Part shown: piece after piece, positions 35,864 to 46,924 of the stretch | How positions within the stretch are numbered: the stretch's first letter is position 1 | Layout: each line of letters opens with the position of its first letter | Source of the DNA: Pohlia nutans | Taxonomy: Eukaryota; Streptophyta; Bryopsida; Bryales; Mniaceae | DNA length: 64,000 nt | Assembly (NCBI GenBank): GCA_022496805.1 | Contig: CM040088.1 | Location: 30,820,452-30,884,451 of the forward strand | Direction of reading: 5' to 3' | Translations under genes and position numbers: made by a program | Notes under the pieces: model-generated | What the model was told of the DNA's origin: nothing | Database searches by the model: none | Seen by the model: only the letters and a program-made list of their open reading frames with translations

Positions 35864-38760
35864 ATGGGGAGCGTCGCCAAGCACGCGCTCTCGTGCCCAG
35901 CTTTGATGCGCGGAGTAGGAGAGAGTCCCAGCACGAGCAAGAGGAGGACAGGGCTGTTGGCGTTCAAGAGATCGTCAAAGCCATGCGCTCATAGGCGCTA
36001 CAGTTATATTAAGGCCAGAGCGGGCCTGGAAAGCTCCACGGGCAGTATCATCGATGTGGAGGGCATCGTGGCGGAGGCGCCGGGTTTGCTGGCGCTTTCG
36101 TCCGACTTGGATTGGCAGCAATCCGTGAGTGAGCTCCGAGAACAAGCCCGGGGCGGGTTGCGTGCGCACCGAGAGATGGCCTTGACTCGACTGAATGCGT
36201 TCATCGATTCTTGCCTGCATGATCGCATGCTGGAAAACCTCTTGCAGCCGTCTTTGCAGCTTCTTCCGCGCGGCGGCCAAGACCCGAACGAAGAGGAGCT
36301 TGGTGTTCGCATTAGGGTTCAAGAATTGCGGTGGCAAGCTGCCCTGCAGGTAACTAACCAATTCTCTTCACCATGTTTCTCATTCTCCTGAAAATCATGT
36401 TACATGTCCCTATGTGAGTGTCAAGATTGTGACATTTATTATGTAAACACTAGAACTGTTTTGTAACGTTTACACCAGAGTGTCAAGATTGTGACATTCA
36501 ATCGCACAAAGCTTTAAAAACGAGAATTGTTTTGTAACGTTTACACCAACATTTTTTCAGAGTGTCAAGATTGTGACATTCAAGTGCACAGAGCTTTAAA
36601 AAGGGAAATTGTTTTATAGCCTACTCCAGGATATCAGCTTCAGATTGGTTCTAGGCAATAAGGTTACAACCTACAACCCGTAATGTATTTTCCTATGCAC
36701 ATGATCTTCGTAGTGTATCCCAAATCTTTGTAGAGAACTCCTCATTTCTTTCTATTCTCATCTCTCCATAGTGTACTCTCAAAATAAGACTACTAATGTG
36801 GGACATGTGTTGTAGGCTATGCTAGATAGAGTATCGCCACGTCATATAGTGGGTGCATGCTACTACCTCATCACTTTGCGACTTGGAGATAGCATGCACC
36901 CTCTACATGCCATAGCAGAGCCCATAGAGTACTCTATCTAGTACGAAACGGTTACACCAACACTTTCAGAGTGTCAAGATTGTGACATTCAAGAGCTCTA
37001 AAAACCAGGACTGGTATAGATCTGAGGAAGTGCCGATTCTCTTGAAATTTCTAATGTGACAAATAGTTGACGTTGTGCGTTGGTTGATGGGATAGGCGAC
37101 GGAGGAGCTAGCAAATGGGGTGGACAGCAGCTTTGACTGGGAATTCGAGGTTGCAGAGCTGCGTCAATGCCTTGCAAACCAGCAACGAGTGGAGTTGGAA
37201 CAGAAGCTCTGGAGCTCATGGGAATCGGCTCAGCAGGGGATGGACAAGGACGCCGAAAGCTTGCATGACGAAGCCCTTAACATCCACCACGCGGTTCGTT
37301 TTCTTTATCAACTATCAACTATCTCTTGAAATGGAGCTTTTAAAATATGTTAGCTATGGATGACCACCCTTGTGGGAAGAAATAATGTGTAGGATTATAC
37401 GTAGTGGAATGATCGATTGACTAAGAGATCAAATGAATAAGAGAGAATGGAAAACTCGTAGGAGCTAAAAAACTTATCTTTATACAAAATAAGTATCTCT
37501 AGATGATGTTCTATAGCCAATTCAAGAATGTCATGAAATGGCTTGGGTTATCAACGATTATGAATATGGGTATAAAGTTAACCTTATCTAGCTTCAATGA
37601 CTGGGTGACATCACCGCTTCCATTAAAAAGCACATGCAATGTATGATTATGAATTTGGGCTGTGAATTTCATGGGGTTGGCGATTGCCAACCCACTTATC
37701 ATGCAGTTGTTGAAGTTCATGCTGGGATCATCAACCACCTCCTTATTGTGCAATTTTTCGAAGCGTAAAATTGTTCTGCAGTTTCAACAAAGGTGGTGTT
37801 AGATTGATTGAGTATATTGTTTTTTCTTTTATCTTTTTTCTTCTGATAATCGTTGCTTGTGTGGAAATCAAGCACAGGCTGGTTCGTATCTGACGCTGTT
37901 TCCAGACGAAAAGAAGCCCATGGAAGATGAGAAAAGCTCAATGGTGATTTCCGGGACATGGTGGACTCTGGGGTTTCTAGTCACAGCAGGCTTGTTTGGA
38001 ACCATGGATGCCATTGCTGCCATTGATGAGTCCGTCACTTCAGCTGTTGTGACTGCAGCCTCCAAGGAAGCACCCGCCTGGGTTGCTCCTTCAGTTTTGG
38101 CCTTCCCTGTGCTCTCATATGTTCTCTTCACTCTCTACCGTAATAAGGTAGGTGACAATTTCCTCACTTTTTCAGCATCAAGGAGACATTTCCACACCTT
38201 TTGAAAGAGAGAAGAGAAATTTGGAAATTTTAGTAAAGATAATTAGGCATAAGAACTATACAATGCAATCTCAATCAAAATATTAGGAGTGCATAGAATA
38301 ATTTGAGGGAAATAGGAAAAAAAATTCTAAGTTCCAAAAATCCAATCAAATTCGTTGAGTGAATAATCATAAACAAGTGAAAGCTCCTCAAGCCAATGAG
38401 CCATTTGTCTTTACATTGGAGAACTTTATTTCGCTCGAAATAACTCTTAGTTGGCAAAAGGCGCCGTGCCACATCTACTCAAGAATGTTGTTGAAGAAAT
38501 CAGAAAATGAATGTTGATTGTGTGTTGCAGGTCAATCCATATGCGAAGCTCACAGACTGGGTGTTCGGACTAGTGGCAATGGCAATTCTGGGCAACATTG
38601 TTCTCATTGCAACAGTTGGGGTAAGTTGATTGACAACCTTGTGAAACTTTTTTGTCGGTACCATTTTTATTGTGCAAATTTCAGGCTTGGATGTGCTGGT
38701 CCACACGAGGATGTTAACTAACCAATTTTTTGTGTGTGTGTGCAGGTGCGGTTGTATTAA
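35864..38760 (+). CDS. Probable plastid-targeted three-helix membrane protein
   Basis: Five exons join in frame: 35864-36349, 37096-37293, 37878-38147, 38531-38620 and 38746-38760 (352 residues). The first ~55 residues are rich in Ser, Arg and Lys with few acids, as in a chloroplast transit peptide. A Glu- and Arg-rich, probably helical middle region follows (residues ~70-230). The C-terminus has three hydrophobic segments (GTWWTLGFLVTAGLFGTMDA, VAPSVLAFPVLSYVLFTLYR, WVFGLVAMAILGNIVLIATV) and ends VRLY. The last exon codes only four residues. A thylakoid or envelope membrane location is inferred. I do not recognise the family securely and assign no function. Confidence 0.82.
36417..37000. repeat. 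Intronic tandem repeat plus inserted fold-back MITE
   Basis: In intron 1, GTGTCAAGATTGTGACATT units start at about 36417, 36479, 36559 and 36968, usually followed by GTTTTGTAACGTTTACACCA. Between the third and fourth, 36825-36940 is a fold-back with CTAGATAGAGTA/TACTCTATCTAG ends and inner GGGTGCATGCTA/TAGCATGCACCC arms. Confidence 0.8.
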
Positions 38761-39314
38761 AATCTGTATAAATGCTCATTTGGTGAAAGATGAAGTGCTC
38801 CCAGAACCCTTGTTTACTAAACTAGAGAATAGAGAGGGAGGAGATACTGAAAACAAAAATAGTTATACCGGAGACAACAATGTTCAAATGTGTACAGCAG
38901 TTGAATCTCTGTTGAAGCCACTCTCAGTTCTGTGGTGATGAAATTTGACGACAATCTTTGCTTCTACTCTGTGTCTTGGTTTGATTTTTCTGCTGCTTAC
39001 TATGTGGAACGAAACCGTGACATTATTGTATGTATTTCTGGTCAGGCTATTGCAGTGGCCAAATGACATTTTTATTTTTTTTGGATGGGATTATTGACGA
39101 TTTCAAGAGAATTTCAACCCCCGTTGTTCTGTGATTTTCCCAAACTTGGATAATATTCTACAATTTTTCAAAGTTGAAATCATGAAATGCTTATACTTGA
39201 CAGTAGATTTTCTTTGAATGAACCGAAAAATGCTTCGACTTCCATTGGTAGTTACCCTTTAGAGTTTAGACTGTTTTCTCTGAGAAGCTAAAATTTGGGA
39301 GGTTTGCTCTTTCA
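38761..39314. other. 3' flank of plastid-protein gene
   Basis: Probable 3' UTR and downstream DNA, with no other gene recognised. Confidence 0.55.
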
Positions 39315-39419
39315 CAAAAGGCCCCTTGTCTAGTAGACATCAAGTCATTGGCAAGATGTACAGACATTTTATTCATGTTGGCCTCAAAAAAGGACCAGAG
39401 TTTTTATCTACCTATCTTG
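39315..39419 (+). mobile_element. 5'-truncated LINE (or SINE sharing its 3' end)
   Basis: It parallels 16950-17062: CCCCTTGTCTAGTAGACA, then AAGTCATTGGCA, ACATTTTATTCA, GGCCTC and GGACCAGAGTTTTTATCTACC. Only the last ~105 bp is present, as expected for a 5'-truncated insertion. Confidence 0.7.
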
Positions 39420-39445
39420 GGAGGTAGTAGCATTGTAAAACACTT

Positions 39446-40418
39446 AGAGCATCCTCAATTCAAAGCATAAAGAGGGGCGAAATCATAATAGTGGTGACAA
39501 CTTCAGTAGCTGCATTCCAATGTAGACATTACATGAAGCAATATTGTGCAGGGCATAGTACATTTGGCCTTTCTCTCAGCAATTTTTGATGAATTTTTGA
39601 GCCCTTAACCCCTAAACGTCCAACTGTCTAGAATGTGGACGATGGACAGAATCAAACTCAGATTTTTCATCCATCATTGACTTTTTGCAGTGTGGATTTT
39701 TTATTATATATTTTATGGAAAGTTAGCTTCATGCATGTGTGATCCGATTAGAAAAGGGGATGATTTGTGAAATTTCTATACCTCATTTCATGTTGTAATG
39801 ATTCACCAAAAATTTCGAAGATTTCAATGTAAAAGTGCTCTTAAAAAAGTCAACTCGTAAAATTAAGCAACCAAAAAATCTCCAAAAATCACTACACTTA
39901 GACTATTACATTTCAACCCATCATAACAAATTTCATGTACAAATTGTTAATATCTTATTTGTAATCAAATTATAAAAGAATTTTCAATTTCAAGTTTCAA
40001 ATTTTATACAAAAATATTGGTGCTAGTAATTGCAAATCTAACCATATGGATAGAATCTAAAATTGATAATGTACAACTTTTATTCATATATCAAGTTCAG
40101 AATATCCCTTTGCATTGCATTTTATAATGCATTTTTGCAAAACTGTCGAATTTGGAGAGGGGTGAGGACATTTAGGGGTTAAAGGCACATAGTGATCAAA
40201 GTCCAAGTCATCTTTGAAGCATGAGCATTTAAATCAATATTGGCGCCAAAATGGAAACCAATCAAATACACTATCACAACAAATAGCATGCTTGTAGTGA
40301 TGCTTCCTCCATTGGGTCTCACTCTCATCAATTTACACAACAAAATTGGGGGACTAAAATTATATGCGGCACATGGGCTTAGTGTATCATGATACTGAGA
40401 ATCCATTGAGGATGCTCT
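39446..40418. mobile_element. GAGCATCCTCAAT-type MITE with nested TTAA element
   Basis: The ends AGAGCATCCTCAAT and ATTGAGGATGCTCT are inverted. This terminus style (GAGCATCY...) is common in plant hAT-type MITEs. It contains the 39605-40182 element and has no ORF. I could not define a target duplication. Confidence 0.7.
39605..40182. mobile_element. TTAA-terminal MITE, 578 bp (subfamily A)
   Basis: The ends are TTAACCCCTAAACGTCC and GGACATTTAGGGGTTAA. It aligns end to end with 23376-23952 in the same orientation. No ORF. Confidence 0.9.
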
Positions 40419-40610
40419 CATAGGTCCCTCTCACCTAAGATCACTTATTCACTTCAAGAAAATGTCCAAAAACTTGACATCATTTGTTTTGAAACCCAAA
40501 AAAAAAATCTGAGACAAATCTACTGAGACCATATCAAACGTCAAATTTTCAAAATTGTGTACACTATGATTGATTAAAGATTTGTCTTAGAAATGGTAAC
40601 ACACATTTCG

Positions 40611-40797
40611 TTAAAACTGAACTACCAGACTGGAAAAGTGATGGGGAGTGTTACCCTTCTCAATAGAGATAGGTCCCCAATTTTTTTACAGTGCTCATAT
40701 TCCACGAATAAGAGTACTAAAGAAAAGTTGGGGACCTATCTCTATTGAGAAGGGCATCACTCCCCATCATTTTTCCAGTCCGGTAGTCTAGTTTTAA
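40611..40797. mobile_element. 187 bp fold-back MITE with ~75 bp arms
   Basis: The left arm TTAAAACTGAACTACCAGAC and following sequence to about 40683 is mirrored from 40728 to 40797 (ending GTAGTCTAGTTTTAA). The loop is about 45 bp. Confidence 0.88.
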
Positions 40798-41612
40798 CAA
40801 AATCTGCATTTGGTCAGTGGTGGTGGTGATAAGAAACTTTCAAGGTTGAATGTTTAGAAAATTTGAAACTTGCCTAACTCTAAGTTGTTATCCTACCTCT
40901 AAGTCTGTTACCACCTATTCCTCCTAATTACTACCAATTTAAGAAATTTCAACCATACAAATCTATTCTATAATTGATTCATCATTCTTTGGTTTAAAAT
41001 CCAACAATGTACAATTCAATTTGTATTAAGTATTTTGGAGGTGTATGTATACTAAAATTGCAAAACTACCATGGACCCCTATAATTGAAACAATTGTATA
41101 GAGAATTCACAAAACTATATTTCCATATGTTCAATTGAGAGTAAAATACGTTTCCATACTTCTAAAGACACTTCTTATCCATACTAATGATTTTTCCCGC
41201 TTTTTCACAAATTTTCAAAGTTAAGGCATAAGATTTCTATACAATTTGAATACACATTTTATATAGTCGGCACAAAAAGATACATTCCCAAAAGAATTGA
41301 CTTATATTACGCACATTTTGTTCCAAATTCTATAATCTTTTTATATGCTTGGAAAGCTCGCAAAATGAAGATGAAGTTATTGCTTTTTTGAAGGAAAAAT
41401 AAGCTTTTATTAAGAAAATATTCACATTTAAAACTTTAAAACCAATTTTACAAATTTTCTAATTAAAAGTTATAAAAAATGAAATTGGAAATATTCAAAT
41501 TTTCAAATCAAAAGTTGGATTGAAGGATACAAAAATTAGGAATTCTCTTCCTCGATTGGAGGAAAAAATATTAGTTAAAGGGAATACAAATGGACAAATG
41601 TGCAAAGGAGTG
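40798..41612. other. AT-rich intergenic, nothing recognised
   Basis: No ORF, RNA gene or repeat that I can support. Confidence 0.55.
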
Positions 41613-42202
41613 TTAACCCTTTACCCCTAAATGACCGGGGGTGTTTTTAGCTTAGCTCTTGTTTTCTTGACTAGCTCTTATAACAAGCTCAATTCCTCAT
41701 TGGTGTGGGTTAATTTTGACGATCGGCACTGTTGAAATTAAAGAAGACTTACATAGCTTTTGTATGAAAAAAGAATCAACAGAATCGCACAATTTTTGAG
41801 AAAATGCCACCGTTGAGAAGATTGATAGAACTCGTTTGGGATATTTTATACATATGCTGAAATCGGATTGATCAAAAGTGCTCCAAAAATTCTGAAATTT
41901 CTACCATGCATAATGATCATCATTTTGAACATGTGCAAAAAATTTCACATAATTTGGAGATGTGAGGAGGAAGATATGAGGGTCTCAAGTGACGCCAAAA
42001 TAGCCTCCTTGCAGCTCAAAAAAATCACCAAAAATTGCACACTTCATGAAATTTCGATCAAGAAGTACTCACAGATTCAACTCTCAAAAAGAACCAGGGT
42101 CTCTTTGTTGCTCACCTTACAATTCACGGCCCAAGAACTCGAATTTCCTCACTTTCTAGTTTCAGAAGCCACGTGGTGGCCTCATGGTCCTTTAGGGGTT
42201 AA
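41613..42202. mobile_element. TTAA-terminal element, 590 bp
   Basis: The left end is TTAACCCTTTACCCCTAAA and the right end GGTCCTTTAGGGGTTAA. The left end looks doubled (a CCCTTTA end followed by a CCCCTAAA end), which may mark an insertion into another element's terminus. The 128-codon ORF at 41868 shows no domain. Confidence 0.7.
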
Positions 42203-42589
42203 GTGTCTAAACTACAATTATCTAGTCAAACCTCCTCAATTTTTCACATTTTAAAATATATTATATTTATGGTATTTTTCTCATATAAAGTATTGTTAAA
42301 CCGATTTTCCTTGATTTTTTCATAATTATTTAAATAAAAATAAAATTTATAAGTTTTTTCAAAGTTTTTCTCATAAAAATCATAGTAGTTACAAAAATAT
42401 TTAGAATAGTATGAACTTTTTAGGAAAAATGTGAATAATAGTAATAAACAACAAGATGTAGGTCCGTGGCATGCTTCTTGAGCTTACATAAAGAGAAATT
42501 TGATATAAAAACTTTTTCAACAATGTATATTGGAATTTTAAGGTTTTGAGCTTTAAAGTGCTGTAAAAAACTCAATTTTAACAATTTTG

Positions 42590-42715
42590 AAGAATGGTAA
42601 ATTGGACTAGAAAGCAGAAGATGGCCTCCACACTTTCTTAGGTGGGACCATTTACATTTGAAATTAAGAACTAGGTGAAAATCTACATTTGACTGAAAAA
42701 CGACCAAATATAGCC
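42590..42715. repeat. Dispersed repeat S, copy 1
   Basis: It shares TAAATTGGACTAGAAAG, GGGACCATTT, CATTTGAAATTA and TAGGTGAAAATC with 55722-55850 on the same strand. Confidence 0.75.
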
Positions 42716-42954
42716 CCTTAGAGCTCCTTGGAAAAAATTGAACTGCTTATTTTTTTCAAATGTGAATATCTCCAAGTTGGAAGCATATTTTAAGTTTAAA
42801 AAAAATGTACCTAAAATCCCCATAGTTTGCATTCTAAATGTGTATTTTTTATCAAATTTGAAGTGAAATTGTTTAATACACAATGCGTTTTATTGGGAAT
42901 GGATCTTTCTGAGCACATCTCTACATGCCTTGGGTTGTGCATACTTTCGATTGA

Positions 42955-43370
42955 GTGTAAAGTAGGAAAACCAAAAACAGTGAAAATAAGGTGATTTGAC
43001 CAGAAGGAATGGAGTTAGAAATTATGTGAAATTTTTTTGAGATGAAGAAGAAATGATGAAGAATGCAAGTTGTTTCGTATTTTTATTCCCCGTAAATAAT
43101 TATCTACAATTTCTCAAAGTGGGAAGTTTGTCAAACCCCCTTCTTGTATACTAGACTCTTCCTGAACTGAATGTGGTGGTATCCTTTTCTACACATGAAA
43201 ACACCTAAAACGGTTAACTAAATTAAAAAAAAACTAGTAATTTTTAGTAAATTTTTAGTAATCCTGGTCATGCAAAAATTCTCCATTTTTGGTCTACCAC
43301 CTCCCTGTTTTACTGCAACTCTAGTGCACGCCTTGAGGGCATTAACCGTTTTTGGTTTTCCTACCTTAAT
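42955..43370. repeat. Fold-back with AGGAAAACCAAAAAC arms
   Basis: GTAGGAAAACCAAAAACAGT at 42962 and its inverted match near 43345-43366 enclose about 380 bp. No coding sequence. Confidence 0.55.
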
Positions 43371-44308
43371 TGAGCAGCACATTTTGAAGCAATTGTAGAA
43401 TATGAATGCACTCCTCAAATGCTAAAAATACGGGGCCCTGGTTTCTTGCTTTGGATTACTATTGTTGCACATGTTTGATTCACAATAGGCAAGTGTGTAG
43501 AGTAACCAAAAGGAAAACTACTACACTCAGAACCCTTTTGTGTCACACCCTAGGCAACCAATTTGACTTACTTCAGATCATGACACGTGAACCTTCGCAA
43601 TCCCATTGTTCATGAATCATAACTGCAGAATACAAAACTCTCGCTACACTTTGACCAAGGTAGCCAGATCTGTGTCCTTTGAATTGGTTAGTTTCCAAAC
43701 TGACCTTCAAGTTAGAAGATGTCCCATCATGTGTGAACGTTTCAAAACACGCTCAACACAATATCATGTGGAGTCCTCCGCCTTCAGCTACCAATTTGAA
43801 GATGCCTGCCTCATGAATACAACAAAACTCTACAAGCTCTACAGTATACCAGATACCACCCACTGAGCACAGGGTACAAAGTAATCAACCCTGATCACAT
43901 GCAAAAAAATTATACAAAATTGCTTGATTGTTTCTACTGTTTCTTGATCTCCCTCAGCAGCAGTGCACAGAGAATGGGGTAGCAGGCACTCATGGGGTGA
44001 AAAATGAGCGAAGTTGAATAACCAGTGGTCGTCACATAGTGATCGATGCTGCACCAGGCTCTGAATTACATTCGATTGACCAGACTCCTCAAATTGGGCC
44101 TCCACTCTCATCACAAGTCTGGCCTTTATACGAGAGCCCCATGAAATCATGTTCCTGCAAGCTTCATCTTCAAAAGTGCTCCATGGGAACTACTTTTAGG
44201 AGCACAAGAACTCCACTTGTGCAGGCCATATTTGCAATTGGTCTGGGCAGATGATTCCTCCACACTGCACTTTGTCAATATAAAAACGTGGATGGTGCAT
44301 ACAAATCG
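43371..44308. other. 3' flank of CBP80
   Basis: Contains the probable 3' UTR of the minus-strand CBP80 gene. No further gene recognised. Confidence 0.5.
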
Positions 44309-46924
44309 CTACGACAAGCGTTGCAGTCCAGCGTATGTTGTCGAAATGACCAGGGGGTTAACCTTGTCCGTAAAGACAGTGGAATCAAGCTTGTCCATCA
44401 ACAACCATACCTCGTCACAGTATTGTCTAGAAATAGCACGGAGGTAGCCGAGAGTGCACTTGCGCCATTGCTCTTCCTCCTGTGCATCAGCACACAAAGT
44501 GGTGCCATTTGTCTTCTTTGTGGCAGCATACTCTTCCGGGGGAGTTTCTTCATCAGCTTCCATTGCAGCTGGTGCTTCTTCAGCTTCTGCAGCCTCGACG
44601 ACATCCTCCATCGGCTTCGCCGCCTCTGGCAAAGGCTGTGAGAGCCGGAGAGTCAACAAATCTGCAAAGCTTTGATAGACGGCCAAAAACAGAGCCTCCT
44701 GCTCTCGCAATGCCCGCGCCATTAGTGCCTCTTTCGACTCCAATGAGTCCTGCGCTGACGTCTCTTCGTCTTGCGCTTTGTCCGCCACCGTCTTGGCCCA
44801 ATCCACCTTCGCACTCAGAGAGTTTTTCGTGTCTTCACTTTTCATTTCCGAGGATGATTTTGAAGCTGTCACAGCAGCCTCCCACTTGGAATGCGCTTTT
44901 GCTGTTCCTGCAATGGCCAGCTTGAGAGCCTTCTCGGCCACGGCAATCTCCCTCCGCAAATCGACGGTGCGGTTGTTGGTCTTGTTGATGGCATTCCGAA
45001 GAATCTCCCAAACCTGATCCGAGGTATGAAACTGCTGCACATTCTGGGGTCCAAACACCCAGGCCACAATGGCTAAATTTGACACCATGCGGTATCCCAT
45101 CATGCGGTCGATGACAATGGCAGCCATCTGCGCTGAGTTCCGCCATAGCTGCGAGACAGTCTCAATCATTGCAATCTGCGAACCGTGGTCAGGTGCAATC
45201 TTCCGGAAGATTTGCCCATACTTCTCCAGCACTGTCACCGTGTGGGTGAAGCTCTTGGATCCAATGTAGAGCAGCGTTTGGGCCACGATTTGAATGGAGG
45301 CCTGCTGGCCTTGAGTCGGCAAGATCCGCTCGTCAATCCACACCTGAATCTCCCGCACTGTTTTCTTCCCTCGCACAAGGCTCGTGAGCTCCGTAGCCAA
45401 CACAAATTCGGCTTCAGGAACTGCACCCTTGCTCTCCGGCGCATACACATACACCGGCGTGTTCTTGGGAGGAAGAAGTTCAATAAGCTTGGGCGTGGAC
45501 GCGACGCTGTCTTTCACTTTCTCCCAGTACGCCAACCGAACCTCCTTCTCCAGAACCTCCTTGGCAAACACGCGCTCCGGCGCCCACTTGGGAAGCTCGA
45601 GGATGTGCGCCCATTCTTCCCACGGCCACACGAACTGGAAATTCGAGAGATGGTGCGACAGCCACTGCACGAGCCGCGTCCGACACTCCACGTCCATCTC
45701 GGCCACGCGCTTGAACAGAGCGCGCACCGCGCCCGCCACCACGGCAGGAAACGCGCCTGGAAGCGCCTTGCAAAGGTCCACCATCACAACCGTGTAGTAA
45801 ATTAGCCGGAAGGGCGGCTTGGGAAGCAACAGAAGCTGCGAAAACACGGTCTCTGCCATGATATACTCGTACCGGAACGGAACAGGAAGGCCGACCATGT
45901 ATGCCGCGCACTCCTTGCGGCATCCATTGAGATGAAAGAGCACATCCAGAAGATACTCTTCGACAACAAACCTGTCAATGGGAGTGATTTTCTCGTCGGT
46001 CTTTGACGGAGGGAAGATGCGCAGGCGCATGTTGCGCCGTGGGTACGTCCGCTCTGCTTCCTGGCGTTGCTGACCAAGGGTAATCTCAGTTGCATTCTCC
46101 GGCGCTTTCGGAGTATCCGGAACTGTCACAGGGTCAAAATCATGGCTCTGGGTGTTCACGAGACGGGATTCAAACGAGAGGTGTGGGCGCGGGACGCTGT
46201 CAACCTTCCAAGAATTTTCCATGAGGGCTTGAATGCTGGACCAGAGGCTCTCAAGATAGTCGTCTGATTCCAGTTTCATGTCCACGTCTTCGTTGTCGCT
46301 CCGCTGCTCGAAAACTTGCAGCGCGCTGTACACCACATTGGGCTTGCGCAAATTCAAATAAGCCTCCACGCCGTTGAGCACGCGCTCGAGCTCTTCCGGG
46401 ACGCGCTCCGAGAGCTCGATGCCGCCCCAGGGGAGCGACGCGAGGATGCAGAAGACGTAGAAATCCGCGCGTGCTTGCCAGGCCGGGTTGCCTGCGCCGT
46501 CCTCGTCCACCGTGGTGGCCGCGGAGGAGACGAGCGCCTCGTAGAGCTCGATGAGCGAAGCGGGGGACACCACGCTGTTGCACATGAGTACGGTTAAGAA
46601 GCGCATCAGGATGCGCAGCTTGTTGCAATTGTTGGTGTCAAGCGCTTCCTGGATCCCCGCGTGCGTCCGGTACACCACCTTCCCCACGAACTCCTTGTCC
46701 TCCGTGTTGATCAGCCCCACGAGTGCGCCGTACAGCGGGTCCTTGTGCGGGAGCTCCTCCACGCATTGCATCAGCAGCGCCAGAATCTCACTGCTGCTGT
46801 GCGCCACGTCGCGCGCCAGGTACCCGAAGCACGTCTCCACGTGATCCTCCGCGTCCGCGAGACCTCCATACTCGGGACATCGCTCGCCGATCCGCACCAA
46901 CAACGAATGCCAACTCGCACTCAT
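44309..46924 (-). CDS. CBP80: Nuclear cap-binding protein subunit 1 (CBP80), intronless
   Basis: A single 871-codon ORF starts MSASWHSLLVRIGERCPEYG. CBP80 binds CBP20 to form the nuclear cap-binding complex, which holds m7G caps and acts in splicing, microRNA processing and RNA export. Helical MIF4G-type repeats are seen: residues ~5-230 (CVEELPHKDPLYGALVGLIN), ~305-470 (ERTYPRRNMRLRIFPPSK, then VEEYLLDVLFHLNGCRKECA) and ~485-790 (MIETVSQLWRNSAQMAAIVI). A charged Ala/Glu insert lies at about 790-830. The length is close to plant CBP80 (~850). The start follows from homology at the extreme N-terminus. The 2.6 kb frame has no intron, unlike the many-exon angiosperm gene. It is divergent from the nardilysin gene. 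Confidence 0.96.
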   Translation of the reverse strand: MSASWHSLLVRIGERCPEYGGLADAEDHVETCFGYLARDVAHSSSEILALLMQCVEELPHKDPLYGALVGLINTEDKEFVGKVVYRTHAGIQEALDTNNCNKLRILMRFLTVLMCNSVVSPASLIELYEALVSSAATTVDEDGAGNPAWQARADFYVFCILASLPWGGIELSERVPEELERVLNGVEAYLNLRKPNVVYSALQVFEQRSDNEDVDMKLESDDYLESLWSSIQALMENSWKVDSVPRPHLSFESRLVNTQSHDFDPVTVPDTPKAPENATEITLGQQRQEAERTYPRRNMRLRIFPPSKTDEKITPIDRFVVEEYLLDVLFHLNGCRKECAAYMVGLPVPFRYEYIMAETVFSQLLLLPKPPFRLIYYTVVMVDLCKALPGAFPAVVAGAVRALFKRVAEMDVECRTRLVQWLSHHLSNFQFVWPWEEWAHILELPKWAPERVFAKEVLEKEVRLAYWEKVKDSVASTPKLIELLPPKNTPVYVYAPESKGAVPEAEFVLATELTSLVRGKKTVREIQVWIDERILPTQGQQASIQIVAQTLLYIGSKSFTHTVTVLEKYGQIFRKIAPDHGSQIAMIETVSQLWRNSAQMAAIVIDRMMGYRMVSNLAIVAWVFGPQNVQQFHTSDQVWEILRNAINKTNNRTVDLRREIAVAEKALKLAIAGTAKAHSKWEAAVTASKSSSEMKSEDTKNSLSAKVDWAKTVADKAQDEETSAQDSLESKEALMARALREQEALFLAVYQSFADLLTLRLSQPLPEAAKPMEDVVEAAEAEEAPAAMEADEETPPEEYAATKKTNGTTLCADAQEEEQWRKCTLGYLRAISRQYCDEVWLLMDKLDSTVFTDKVNPLVISTTYAGLQRLS

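Noticed and set aside
41868..42254. 128-codon ORF in the 41613-42202 element
   Set aside because: It has no transposase motif and runs past the element end. Treated as chance.
44482..45805. Plus-strand ORFs opposite CBP80
   Set aside because: They are shadow frames of a long GC-rich exon, with no domain.
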